From Acinetobacter calcoaceticus (GTDB taxonomy: Bacteria; Pseudomonadota; Gammaproteobacteria; Pseudomonadales; Moraxellaceae), in NCBI RefSeq assembly GCF_016508255.1, contig NZ_JADVKT010000009.1, positions 46,401 through 110,400 on the forward strand: a DNA stretch of 64,000 bases, read 5' to 3'. A program made the translations under genes and the position numbers. Below, piece after piece: positions 1 to 8,074 of the stretch (position 1 is its first letter; every line of letters begins with the position of its first letter). The notes under the pieces were generated by a model. It saw nothing but the letters and a program-made list of their open reading frames with translations. It was not told where the DNA came from and did not search any database.

Positions 1-2115
1 AATTAAGTTATCTTCATCGTCTTGTTGAATAAGGTTGGATTGAACCAATGCATTTGCATATTGCTCAATTTGCTCCTTAAGTTCGCTACTCTTCCATTTA
101 AGGAATAACTCTGCCTTCAAGAATGGATATAGCGTATAGATCACATTAGTTAAATCTGAACGGCTGATTTTTCCATTGTGTTCAACAAGTGATGCAACCA
201 ATGAAGGTAAAACAAAGGCGTGCAAAATGTTATTACGGAAATAGGTCAGAAGAACAGCTTGGTTATCTTCAATCGCAATAATATCGCCGAGTGCATGCTG
301 AACTCGTTTAATGAGTTTAAGCTTTAAACCATAAGCAATAATTTCTTTACCCGAAAGAGGCGTTACTTCCATACGTTGGTCATATGGGAAGTTCGATGCC
401 AGATTACGGTAAGCTTCAAGCTGCTTAATACAGATTTCTTCATCAAGCGTATGCTTTGGAGTTGCAAGCAAAATAATAGAAAGTAAAGAGACAGGGTTAA
501 TCACCACAGCTCGGTTAATATTTTCTAAAATTGCATGCGCAGAGCTATTTACTGCATCTGAAACTGCTTGAGGAATTGGGTCGTCATTTTTCTCGATAAA
601 AACATTTTCTGCATTATGTTGTTTAAGCAGATCATCAAGGAAAACAGGTTCACCAAAGTTCACATGGACTTTACCGAAAATACGTTCAATTTTTCGTAAG
701 GTTTTCACAATACCAAAAATTGATTCGGCTTCTTTCGGTTTACCTTGCATTTCGCCGACGTAGGTCGAGCCTTCCATAAGGCGTTCATAACCAATGTAGG
801 TTGGTACAAATACAATTGGCTTTGTACGGCCACGTAAATGACTATGAACCGTCATGGCAAGCATGCCAGTCTTAGGCGGTAATAGGCGTCCTGTACGCGA
901 ACGTCCACCTTCAATAAAGTACTCAAGTGGTGTATTGCGAGAAAGAATACTATATAAATATTCTTTAAATACCGTTGTATAAAGGCCATTACCACGGAAA
1001 GAACGGCGAATAAAGAAGGCACCACCACCGCGTAAAAGCTGACCAACGAAAGGCAAGTTCAGATTATCACCTGCAGCAATATATGGAACCATAAGGCCAC
1101 GTCTATAAATCACATAAGATAATAATAAATAGTCGATGTGACTGCGGTGACAAGGTGTGTAAACCACTTCATAATCTTTTGCCAGTTCACGAACAGTGCT
1201 GAAGTTATGCACATCTACGCCGTCATAAAGCTGGGTCCATAAGCGCGTTAAAGCAAGATCGGCAAAGCGGACTGCTGAGTGCGAATAATCCGATACGATT
1301 TCATTTACATAACCGATCGCACGACGTTCAGCTTCGAGCATACTGACTTTTCCGCGAATACTTTCACGGCGGATTGCTTCTTGCACATCACGAGATTTCA
1401 CAACCGACTGCATGACATTTCGGCGATCAGATAAATCGGGGCCTAAGACCACTTCACGCTGACGATCTAGGTAATCATTTAACGTACTTACAATATAAGT
1501 GGCTGGCGAAAGATTTGGATAATGCTGTTGAGCATATTCAACTAGTTCGCGTAACGATTGCGGCTCATGAAACTCTAAATAAGATTGACGACCATGTAAG
1601 CCAATGTTGACCAATTGCTTAACGGTGCTTGGCGTAGCCCATGTATCTGAAAATAAGAGCTTAAACCAAGAGTCTTCTTTATCTGGTGAGCGGCCCCATA
1701 AAACGGTAACTGGAACAAGTTCTATATCAAGTTCAGGATTTTCTTTTAAGACTTCAATAAGTTTTATTAAACGTGGTGGGAAAGCATGAGGAGGCGGGTT
1801 TAGTAGATTATTTTCATCATTATGTTGTAAAAATAAAACTGATGCTTTTTCCTGATGAGATCCAACAACTAATGGGTCCAGCGCGGGTTTTAAGTTTAAA
1901 CGACGCGTTTCTCCATCAACCACCAAAGCATTGCTTCGAGAGTGGTTTTGTAAGACATAGCACACCACTTTCTGGCGCTCAATCTTTGCTTCTGTTTCTG
2001 TCGTATCTGATACTGGTTCAGTAGGAACTTCCCCAAGAACATGTGGTGTTACCACGAGGTCAAGTAGCTTACTCGAAAGCCGACGATACATTTGACCAAA
2101 CCCACTCTTGGACAT
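1..2115 (-). CDS. plsB: Glycerol-3-phosphate 1-O-acyltransferase PlsB (C-terminus outside window)
   Basis: First acylation of sn-glycerol 3-phosphate in phospholipid synthesis, at the inner membrane. The frame is open from the ATG at 2113-2115 to the window edge (705 codons), so the C-terminal end is missing. Seen: the acyltransferase HX4D motif as HRSHID near residue 322, and the glycerol-phosphate-binding block GGRSRTGR about 70 residues later. E. coli PlsB is 807 residues with the same motif order. The start has a good AGGAG seven bases upstream. It is divergent from tesB. Several shorter open frames on the other strand here are shadows. Confidence 0.95.
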   Translation of the reverse strand, partial: MSKSGFGQMYRRLSSKLLDLVVTPHVLGEVPTEPVSDTTETEAKIERQKVVCYVLQNHSRSNALVVDGETRRLNLKPALDPLVVGSHQEKASVLFLQHNDENNLLNPPPHAFPPRLIKLIEVLKENPELDIELVPVTVLWGRSPDKEDSWFKLLFSDTWATPSTVKQLVNIGLHGRQSYLEFHEPQSLRELVEYAQQHYPNLSPATYIVSTLNDYLDRQREVVLGPDLSDRRNVMQSVVKSRDVQEAIRRESIRGKVSMLEAERRAIGYVNEIVSDYSHSAVRFADLALTRLWTQLYDGVDVHNFSTVRELAKDYEVVYTPCHRSHIDYLLLSYVIYRRGLMVPYIAAGDNLNLPFVGQLLRGGGAFFIRRSFRGNGLYTTVFKEYLYSILSRNTPLEYFIEGGRSRTGRLLPPKTGMLAMTVHSHLRGRTKPIVFVPTYIGYERLMEGSTYVGEMQGKPKEAESIFGIVKTLRKIERIFGKVHVNFGEPVFLDDLLKQHNAENVFIEKNDDPIPQAVSDAVNSSAHAILENINRAVVINPVSLLSIILLATPKHTLDEEICIKQLEAYRNLASNFPYDQRMEVTPLSGKEIIAYGLKLKLIKRVQHALGDIIAIEDNQAVLLTYFRNNILHAFVLPSLVASLVEHNGKISRSDLTNVIYTLYPFLKAELFLKWKSSELKEQIEQYANALVQSNLIQQDDEDNLI

Positions 2116-2394
2116 AAGAACTCCTACTTCTTATTAAAGATAAATCCCGGCACCAAATGCAGAGGGTGATTATTTTGAGGCATTTATTAAAAAAAACAAT
2201 ATGCTACTTTCTTATAAATTATAATGCTTTTGGCATATTTTATCGTTAAAAATCGTATTTTTAGCTGTTATATGGGCAATGTCGGGCTAAAGTTGACTGA
2301 TTGTTCCATGTTCAAATAGTTTTTTATGGCACAATAGATTCTACACAGCTGTCCTTTAATACGATTTTTTACCTGAAATATGAAGGTATCTCTC

Positions 2395-3267
2395 ATGAAT
2401 GCGTTAACCCAAGAACTAGTCGAGCTTCTCACTTTAGAAAAGCTAGAAGAAAATATTTATCGTGGCATGAGCCGCAATCTTGTTGGTAAACGTGTCTTTG
2501 GTGGGCAGGTTTTGGGTCAGGCTTTACGTGCAGCATCTTATACAACTGATCGCCCAGCGCATTCTTTACATGCATACTTTTTGTATGGGGGTGATATCAA
2601 TGCTCCAATTATTTATGAAGTTGATCGCTTACGTGATGGGAAGAGCTTTGTAAGCCGTCAAGTTCGAGCAATTCAGCATGGGCGGGTTATATTCTCTGCG
2701 ATGGTTTCTTTTGCTAATCCAGAAGAAGGATTGAACTATCAAGATCAAGAACCAGAGTATCCTGCACCAGAGACTCTCAAGTCGGAAAATGAGTTAAAAG
2801 AAGGCATTTTAAATTTTGTACCTGAAAATGTTCGTGCTAGTTTCATGCGTGAGCGCCATGTTGAAATTCGCCCAATTGATCCGGTAAACCCGTTTCAGCC
2901 ACAACCAGAAGCTCCTCATAATGCGCACTACATTCGTACCCATGATCGTATTCCAAAACAATTAGATGATATTGCCTTGCATCAAGCGATTGTTGCATTT
3001 TATTCAGACTTTACTTTAATGACGACAGCTTTAAGACCGCATGGCTTAAGTTATATTTCCCCAAGTTTACAATGTGCAAGTATTGATCATGCAATTTATT
3101 TCCATCGTCCACTGCGTGCAGATGAATGGATGCTTTACGACATGGAAGCAACTGTAAGTGCTGCTTCTCGTGGCTTAAACTTTGGCCGTATGTGGCAAAA
3201 TGGCCAGCTTGTATGTAGTACGGTACAAGAGGGTTTAATTCGTCTGCGGGAAATTGAAACCCAATAG
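2395..3267 (+). CDS. tesB: Acyl-CoA thioesterase II (TesB)
   Basis: Hydrolyses acyl-CoA to free fatty acid and CoA; cytosolic double-hotdog enzyme. The 290 residues match the family length. Seen: an N-terminal hotdog opening with GKRVFGGQVLGQAL, and the C-terminal hotdog with ASIDHAIYFHRP, whose Asp belongs to the family's Asp/Thr/Gln catalytic triad, then GLNFGRMWQNGQLVCSTVQEG carrying the distal Gln region. I chose the ATG at 2395 rather than the in-frame ATG at 2380, because GAAGG sits eight bases before 2395 and overlaps the upstream candidate. A hairpin terminator follows directly. Confidence 0.93.
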   Translation: MNALTQELVELLTLEKLEENIYRGMSRNLVGKRVFGGQVLGQALRAASYTTDRPAHSLHAYFLYGGDINAPIIYEVDRLRDGKSFVSRQVRAIQHGRVIFSAMVSFANPEEGLNYQDQEPEYPAPETLKSENELKEGILNFVPENVRASFMRERHVEIRPIDPVNPFQPQPEAPHNAHYIRTHDRIPKQLDDIALHQAIVAFYSDFTLMTTALRPHGLSYISPSLQCASIDHAIYFHRPLRADEWMLYDMEATVSAASRGLNFGRMWQNGQLVCSTVQEGLIRLREIETQ

Positions 3268-3277
3268 ACTTCTTGGA

Positions 3278-3306
3278 AAAGCCATCTCATTAGATGGCTT
3301 TTTTAT
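3278..3306 (+). terminator. Rho-independent terminator after tesB
   Basis: Nine-base stem AAGCCATCT / AGATGGCTT with a 4-base loop, followed by a T tract, 11 bases after the tesB stop. Confidence 0.88.
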
Positions 3307-3403
3307 TTTTAAGAAATCGATGTGACAAAAAATTGCTCGTATGAAAAGCGACCTCATGTCATATTGTAAACAGATATGCTAACTGAAAAAAAATAATGCT
3401 GAT

Positions 3404-4642
3404 ATGAACTTAAATACACAAATTCTCATTGCCGCCATTTTAGGTTTAGCCTTTGGTTTCCTACTCACAATGTATCCGGACACAGCTTTTGTAAAACATA
3501 GTTTATATGGGCTTGGAATATTAAGTAGTATTTTTATCGGGCTCCTTAAAATGCTTTTGGTGCCTTTAATTTTTAGTTCGATTGTTGTGGGTGTATCAAA
3601 TCTGCAAGCAGGCGGACAGTTAGGACCAGTCTGGAAAATAACATTTTTATGCTGTTTAACTACAACGACTTTAGCCTTAATTTTAGGCATTAGTTGTGCT
3701 CATTTATTTGAAGTTGGACGTGGTATAGATATTTCTATTTTTCAGACTTCCATGCAAAATTATCAAGCACCAGATAGTTTAAATCCTGCCAGTTTTTTCA
3801 CGAATTTTATTCAAAATACGTTAATCAACCCATTTAAAGCATTTAGTGATGGTAACGTTTTGGCTGTTGTCGTCTTTGCTTTATTCGTTGGTGTCGCTTT
3901 GGTGCAGGGTGGGGAGCGTTTCAAAAGTATTCGCTTATTGAGCCACCAGTTCTTTGAAATGATGATGCTACTGGTTGGCTGGGTCATGAAATTGGCGCCT
4001 TTGGGTATTTTTGCTTTATTAGCAAAGTTAATGGCAACGGAAGATATTTCAGTATTAAGTCGTTTGGCTGAGTTTGCGGTCGTTGTAACGGGCACAACCA
4101 TTTTCCATGGTGCTGTTGTTCTACCACTATTGCTTTGGATTTTTGGGCGTATGAGTCCGTGGACCTTTTTTAAAGGCACCCGTACAGCCCTGATTACAGC
4201 ATTTGCAACGAGTTCTAGTTCTGCCACTATGCCGCTTAGTATGAAGTGTGCGCAAGAAAACTTAGGTGTGCGTCCTCAAACAGCGGGATTTGTGATTCCT
4301 TTAGGAACACAGTTAAACATGGATGGTACCGCTTTATATGAGGCAGCAGCTGCATTGTTTGTAGCAAATTTAGTGGGGTTGGATTTAAATCTCACACAGC
4401 AAATTATCGTGTGTTTAACTGCCATGATTGCATCATTGGGTGCACCCGGAATTCCAAGTGCCGGCATGGTCACCATGATTATGGTTCTACAATCGGTTGG
4501 TTTGCCGGCCGAGGCTATTGCAATTTTACTCCCTATAGACCGTTTGCTCGACACAGTAAGAACGGTGGTGAATGTACAGGGTGATATGATGATTAGTGTG
4601 GTTGTAGACCGATACACTAAAGATAAGGATATAAGCGTCTAA
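3404..4642 (+). CDS. Dicarboxylate/amino acid:cation symporter (DAACS, GltP/DctA type)
   Basis: Inner-membrane secondary transporter, probably importing glutamate/aspartate or C4-dicarboxylates with H+ or Na+. 412 residues, with alternating hydrophobic segments throughout. Family hallmarks are visible: the serine-rich re-entrant loop AFATSSSSATMPLS around residue 268 and the substrate/cation motif NMDGTALYEA around residue 308, followed by the second hairpin ASLGAPGIPSAG. The final PIDRLLDTVRTVVNVQGD is typical of the substrate-binding helix. No Shine-Dalgarno is obvious before the ATG at 3404. Exact substrate cannot be read from sequence, so no symbol is given. Confidence 0.9.
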   Translation: MNLNTQILIAAILGLAFGFLLTMYPDTAFVKHSLYGLGILSSIFIGLLKMLLVPLIFSSIVVGVSNLQAGGQLGPVWKITFLCCLTTTTLALILGISCAHLFEVGRGIDISIFQTSMQNYQAPDSLNPASFFTNFIQNTLINPFKAFSDGNVLAVVVFALFVGVALVQGGERFKSIRLLSHQFFEMMMLLVGWVMKLAPLGIFALLAKLMATEDISVLSRLAEFAVVVTGTTIFHGAVVLPLLLWIFGRMSPWTFFKGTRTALITAFATSSSSATMPLSMKCAQENLGVRPQTAGFVIPLGTQLNMDGTALYEAAAALFVANLVGLDLNLTQQIIVCLTAMIASLGAPGIPSAGMVTMIMVLQSVGLPAEAIAILLPIDRLLDTVRTVVNVQGDMMISVVVDRYTKDKDISV

Positions 4643-4654
4643 TATTTATAAATC

Positions 4655-4688
4655 AAAAAAAGCAGGATTTGAAATCCTGCTTTTTTAT
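4655..4688. terminator. Bidirectional terminator between symporter and PF10118 gene
   Basis: Near-perfect palindrome: AAAAAAGCAGGATTT paired with its complement, giving T tracts on both strands. It serves the converging genes ending at 4642 and 4690. Confidence 0.9.
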
Positions 4689-4689
4689 T

Positions 4690-5640
4690 TTAAGCTGCTT
4701 GAAGCTCTGCTCTTTTTGCTGCTGGAGATTGAGATAAATAACCTACAGCATCTTCAGTACTGCCTTCTTTGACTGGATCATACCAAGGCATGAGATAATC
4801 AATCTGCTGAGCAATTAGCCAAAGTGGATTTGGTAATACCTGATTATCCTTACGACTAATTTTGAACCACTCTACAGCAACCCAAACTGGAAAAAATCTA
4901 GATTTAGCAGCATCAGCAAAACGAGGGTCTTGCTTCATAATATGTGCTGCGCCGTCTACCCATAATCCAAGTACAAGCGTAATAACAGCAATACTTAAAT
5001 AGTAACGAGGAATATAACCCCCACCGAGATGACGATATAAATCAAAGGCCACGGTACGATGTTCAATTTCTTCCGAACCATGCCATTTAACTAAATCTAC
5101 CATTTCTGGGTCTGCACCTAATTCTTCCCAACGTTCGTTGTAAAGCGCATATTTACCTAAAACACAAGTCATGTGTTCGACTGTAGCAATAATGCCTAAA
5201 CGGAATAGATCCCATTGTTCCTGTAAAAATTGTGGAACTTCTTTATCAAATGGTTTATCTGCTAAGGCTTTATTAAATAAATAATTCATGATGTCCAGAT
5301 TTCTTTGGATATCAATATTACGCACACTTAAATACTCTTTATTGGCAGAAGTATGTGCGTTGGCGTGCATAGCTTCCTGACGGATAAAAGCTTGGACATC
5401 TTGTCTAAGCTTTTCATCGGTAATATTTGGTAAAACCTTGTTGTATAAACGGCAAAACCAAAACTCTCCCGCTGGCAAAATATTATTAATTTCATTAATA
5501 AAATAGCTTGCGAAAGGTTGATTCGGAATCCAGTCTACAGGGGTATTTTTCCAGTCAAATTTTACTTTACGTGGAAGAATTTTATAGTCAATAGAAGAAC
5601 CTAAAGCCTTGTTCTTCAAAAAAGATAACAATTTCATCAT
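4690..5640 (-). CDS. Predicted metal-dependent hydrolase (PF10118-type)
   Basis: 316 residues, recognised as the PF10118 family of uncharacterised metal-dependent hydrolases. Likely metal ligands are spread over helices: E-x2-H as QEAMHANAH near residue 90, ATVEHMTCVLG near 153, and HGSEEIEHRTVAFD near 190, a diiron/ferritin-like pattern. One hydrophobic stretch (YYLSIAVITLVLGLWV) near 218 suggests membrane association. The start is one of two adjacent Met codons (5640 or 5637). It is separated from upstream engB by a terminator, so it is probably transcribed alone. Function unknown. Confidence 0.78.
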   Translation of the reverse strand: MMKLLSFLKNKALGSSIDYKILPRKVKFDWKNTPVDWIPNQPFASYFINEINNILPAGEFWFCRLYNKVLPNITDEKLRQDVQAFIRQEAMHANAHTSANKEYLSVRNIDIQRNLDIMNYLFNKALADKPFDKEVPQFLQEQWDLFRLGIIATVEHMTCVLGKYALYNERWEELGADPEMVDLVKWHGSEEIEHRTVAFDLYRHLGGGYIPRYYLSIAVITLVLGLWVDGAAHIMKQDPRFADAAKSRFFPVWVAVEWFKISRKDNQVLPNPLWLIAQQIDYLMPWYDPVKEGSTEDAVGYLSQSPAAKRAELQAA

Positions 5641-5680
5641 TTAGTCCTGATTTTTAACTCGATGAAGTTATTACGAGTAT

Positions 5681-5717
5681 AAAAAAAGCCCCTACATTTG
5701 TGTTTAGCAATAGGGGC
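5681..5717 (-). terminator. Terminator downstream of engB
   Basis: On the minus strand GCCCCTA and TAGGGGC pair around a 16-base loop, followed by seven T. It ends the engB transcript before the PF10118 gene. Confidence 0.85.
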
Positions 5718-5763
5718 CAATTGAGTACAAATTTTATGAAGAAAATGTATCTGTTGTGACAAT

Positions 5764-6540
5764 TTAGCTTTCAGCATCCTCATCAGTCGCTTCAGGGATT
5801 GAATCAACATCAAATTCGGGCTGTTGATCAAGCGTAAAATGCAGGCGTCCACCCATAACACTTGCAAGCTCTTCCAAACCTAATTTATTAAGTGAAGAGA
5901 AAAGCTGGATAGAAAAATCAAGCTTCATTTTTTTCAACTGCTGCTTCACTTCAAGTAGCACTTTATTGGCAGGGCCGCGATTAAGCTTATCTGCTTTTGT
6001 TAAAAGAATATGTACGAACAGATGTCGTGAATAAGCCCATTCCAACATCATCATGTCAAAATGCTGTAGAGGATGGCGAATATCCATAAGTAATACTAAG
6101 CCTTGTAAGCTTTTACGGTGAATTAGATAGTTTTCTAATTCCTTTTGCCATACCTTTTTCATATCTTCAGGTACGGCTGCATAACCGTAACCTGGAAGGT
6201 CGACCAAGCGTTGGTCAGGATTGCCTAGACTAAAAAAGTTAATCATCTGGGTCCGGCCAGGCTTTTTAGAGGCACGGGCGAGCTGTTTCTGATTGGTTAA
6301 TGCATTAATAGCACTAGACTTACCAGCATTTGAGCGCCCTGCAAAAGCAATTTCGTAGCCACTATCTTCAACACAAAGTGCCAATTTAGGTGCACTCATT
6401 AGGAATTCAGCTTGACGTAACCAGTTTAAGGATTGCACAGCATATGCTGTGATCGTTGGATCTGGTGCTTTTTCATAGCTGATCTTCTGTTTGGGTGCGA
6501 GTCTGGCTTTGGTGTCTTTCGATTTTTCACTACGACGCAT
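5764..6540 (-). CDS. engB: Ribosome biogenesis GTPase EngB/YihA
   Basis: Era/Obg-type GTPase needed for 50S assembly. G1 GRSNAGKSS around residue 66-74, switch region GRTQMINFF, G3 DLPGYGYA and G4 LTKADKL are all present, in family order. At 258 residues it is longer than E. coli YihA (210). The surplus is a basic, probably disordered N-terminal extension of roughly 35 residues before the conserved MSAPKLALC segment. The Met inside that segment would give a shorter protein of usual size, so the start is less certain than the identity. Confidence 0.93.
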   Translation of the reverse strand: MRRSEKSKDTKARLAPKQKISYEKAPDPTITAYAVQSLNWLRQAEFLMSAPKLALCVEDSGYEIAFAGRSNAGKSSAINALTNQKQLARASKKPGRTQMINFFSLGNPDQRLVDLPGYGYAAVPEDMKKVWQKELENYLIHRKSLQGLVLLMDIRHPLQHFDMMMLEWAYSRHLFVHILLTKADKLNRGPANKVLLEVKQQLKKMKLDFSIQLFSSLNKLGLEELASVMGGRLHFTLDQQPEFDVDSIPEATDEDAES

Positions 6541-6638
6541 AAAAAATAACTTTTTAAATGAGAGGGCTCGTGCCTAGTATAAAGGAGCTTGGTTATTCTT
6601 GCTAATCTTCAATAGATCTAACCTATAAAGGGTATTTA

Positions 6639-7076
6639 TTAAATTTGCAAAAAAGCGATAGGAGAGTCAGAAGGAGTTGACTTTGACTGTTGCAAAACCT
6701 CTCCGAGAGTATATTGGTCTAGGCTTTGATAAAAGCTTTCTAGAGCTTGATCTAAAATCCCTTTTAAACCACAGTGACTACGTAATACACAAGGCGGTGT
6801 GTTGCATTCAACGATTTGATTGTCACCCTGTAATATTCGAACAATTGAACCTAAATTTGAATTAAGAGCATCTGGATTTAAGCGAATTCCACCACCTTTA
6901 CCGCGAATAGTAATAATCCATTCTTGTTTGCCCATAAAATGAACAACTTTAACCAGATGGTTTTGTGAAACATGCAAATCTTTCGCGATTTCTGCAATCG
7001 TGTAGGGTGCATCACTTGGGCGTGCAACATACATTAATAATCGTAATGCATAATCGGTAAATTTATTAAGCTGCAT
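6639..7076 (-). CDS. nsrR: Nitric-oxide-sensing Rrf2-family repressor NsrR
   Basis: Fe-S repressor of NO-detoxification genes. 145 residues: N-terminal winged helix-turn-helix (MQLNKFTDYALRLL, then TIAEIAKDLHVSQNHLVK) and a cluster ligand loop with C91, C96 and C102, exactly the positions known for E. coli NsrR; D8, the extra ligand described in Streptomyces NsrR, is also kept. The numbering match supports the ATG at 7076 over the upstream TTG. It lies 87 bases after the globin gene on the same strand, and a perfect NsrR palindrome precedes that gene, so the pair is probably an autoregulated operon. Confidence 0.92.
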   Translation of the reverse strand: MQLNKFTDYALRLLMYVARPSDAPYTIAEIAKDLHVSQNHLVKVVHFMGKQEWIITIRGKGGGIRLNPDALNSNLGSIVRILQGDNQIVECNTPPCVLRSHCGLKGILDQALESFYQSLDQYTLGEVLQQSKSTPSDSPIAFLQI

Positions 7077-7117
7077 GATCACCAAAAATGGGAAGAATAA
7101 AAAGGATGATCATCTTA

Positions 7118-7149
7118 GCCTGAAAGTCTAAATAAGAAAACTTTCAGGC
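7118..7149. repeat. Inverted repeat between globin gene and nsrR
   Basis: Ten-base perfect arms GCCTGAAAGT / ACTTTCAGGC around a 12-base loop, in the short gap of the presumed globin-nsrR operon. There is no T tract on either side, so it is not a standard terminator. It could be an mRNA processing or stability hairpin, or a weak attenuator. Confidence 0.6.
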
Positions 7150-7163
7150 AAGAGGTTTTTGCA

Positions 7164-7928
7164 TTACGGCGTTAAAGGAGCTGAAACCTGTACTTGATCA
7201 CCAACTCTATAATGCTCAAGTAAAATATTAGCAACTGAAAACTCTGTATGGTTCTCTTCAGGTTGTACTTCAAAGTGATATGAGTTGTTTTCTTGAGCTT
7301 CTGTAAATTTAAAGGCTTTGGGTTGTTCGAGCTGCTGATTAGGAACTTGTACTTTAACTGAAATAAAAGCATTTGCTGGGCTAGTCAGTACGTCTTCATG
7401 GTCGGTTGCTTTTAAGGTAAAGCGTTTACCAGATTCAAGAGGGTCAATTTGCGTAATTTCAAATGGACGCCAGCCAGCCCATCCACCTTTTAAGCTTTCA
7501 AGTTGTTCATATTTTTGTTTTTCAACACCAATCAAGATATCTGCCAATTGTAAATAAGCTTGCTTCCACGCTTCGATAAGCTCGGACTCAAATGGAACAT
7601 TTAAAACTTCACTAATTGAATGAAGTAAGTTATCACCAACGATTGCATATTGATCTGGTTGAATATCTAAGCTCACATGTTTAGTGGTAATACGTTCAAC
7701 AGCTTTAGCTAGAACAGAAGGGTTCTCAATATTTTCTGCATAGGCAAGAACGGCAGCTGCAAGAGCACGTGGCTGACGTAGGCTGGTTTGGTCATCTAAG
7801 TTAAAGACATTTTTTAATTCTGGATTGTTGTTAAGCATACGCTTATAAAAGTATGTAGTCAGCGTAACGCCGTGTTCACGCAAAACGGGTACAGTAGATT
7901 TAACAAGTTCAATTTGTTGTGGAGTCAT
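7164..7928 (-). CDS. Globin with a remnant flavohaemoglobin FAD-type barrel, no NAD(P)H domain
   Basis: 254 residues. Residues 1-140 are a haem globin of the Hmp type: B10 Tyr28, E7-region Gln52, proximal His84, and the Tyr and Glu of the Hmp catalytic triad (DQYAIVG, EAWKQAY). Residues about 150-254 follow the Hmp FAD-binding barrel (GWRPFEIT, then HYRVGDQVQVSAP at the end), but the flavin motif RxYS is replaced by PKAFKFT. The protein stops where Hmp continues into its NAD(P)H domain; full Hmp has about 400 residues. It has a good AAGG site and lies under an NsrR operator, so a role with NO is likely, but it cannot self-reduce like Hmp. Confidence 0.85.
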   Translation of the reverse strand: MTPQQIELVKSTVPVLREHGVTLTTYFYKRMLNNNPELKNVFNLDDQTSLRQPRALAAAVLAYAENIENPSVLAKAVERITTKHVSLDIQPDQYAIVGDNLLHSISEVLNVPFESELIEAWKQAYLQLADILIGVEKQKYEQLESLKGGWAGWRPFEITQIDPLESGKRFTLKATDHEDVLTSPANAFISVKVQVPNQQLEQPKAFKFTEAQENNSYHFEVQPEENHTEFSVANILLEHYRVGDQVQVSAPLTP

Positions 7929-7955
7929 GGCTAGACCTTATTTATCTGGCTATAT

Positions 7956-7978
7956 AAGATGTATTTAAAATACATCTT
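7956..7978 (-). promoter_or_regulatory. NsrR operator overlapping the globin promoter
   Basis: Perfect 23-base palindrome: AAGATGTATTT, a central base, and AAATACATCTT, agreeing with the NsrR site consensus of gammaproteobacteria. On the minus strand a -35 TTGCCA (7990-7995) and a -10 TATTTT (7967-7972) are spaced by 17 bases, with the -10 inside the operator. Bound NsrR would block RNA polymerase. The globin ATG lies 28 bases downstream. Confidence 0.88.
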
Positions 7979-8021
7979 TAAAAAATTAATGGCAATAGAT
8001 TTTGAATAAAAAACCATAAGA

Positions 8022-8050
8022 GAATTAGGGGATATAAAATCCCCTAATTA
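8022..8050 (-). terminator. Hairpin downstream of the HerA-like ATPase gene
   Basis: Eleven-base arms AATTAGGGGAT / ATCCCCTAATT with a five-base loop, 25 bases past the stop at 8075. The base following it on the minus strand is not a clean T tract, so termination efficiency is uncertain. Confidence 0.55.
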
Positions 8051-8074
8051 AAAAGTGATATATATCTAAGAAAG

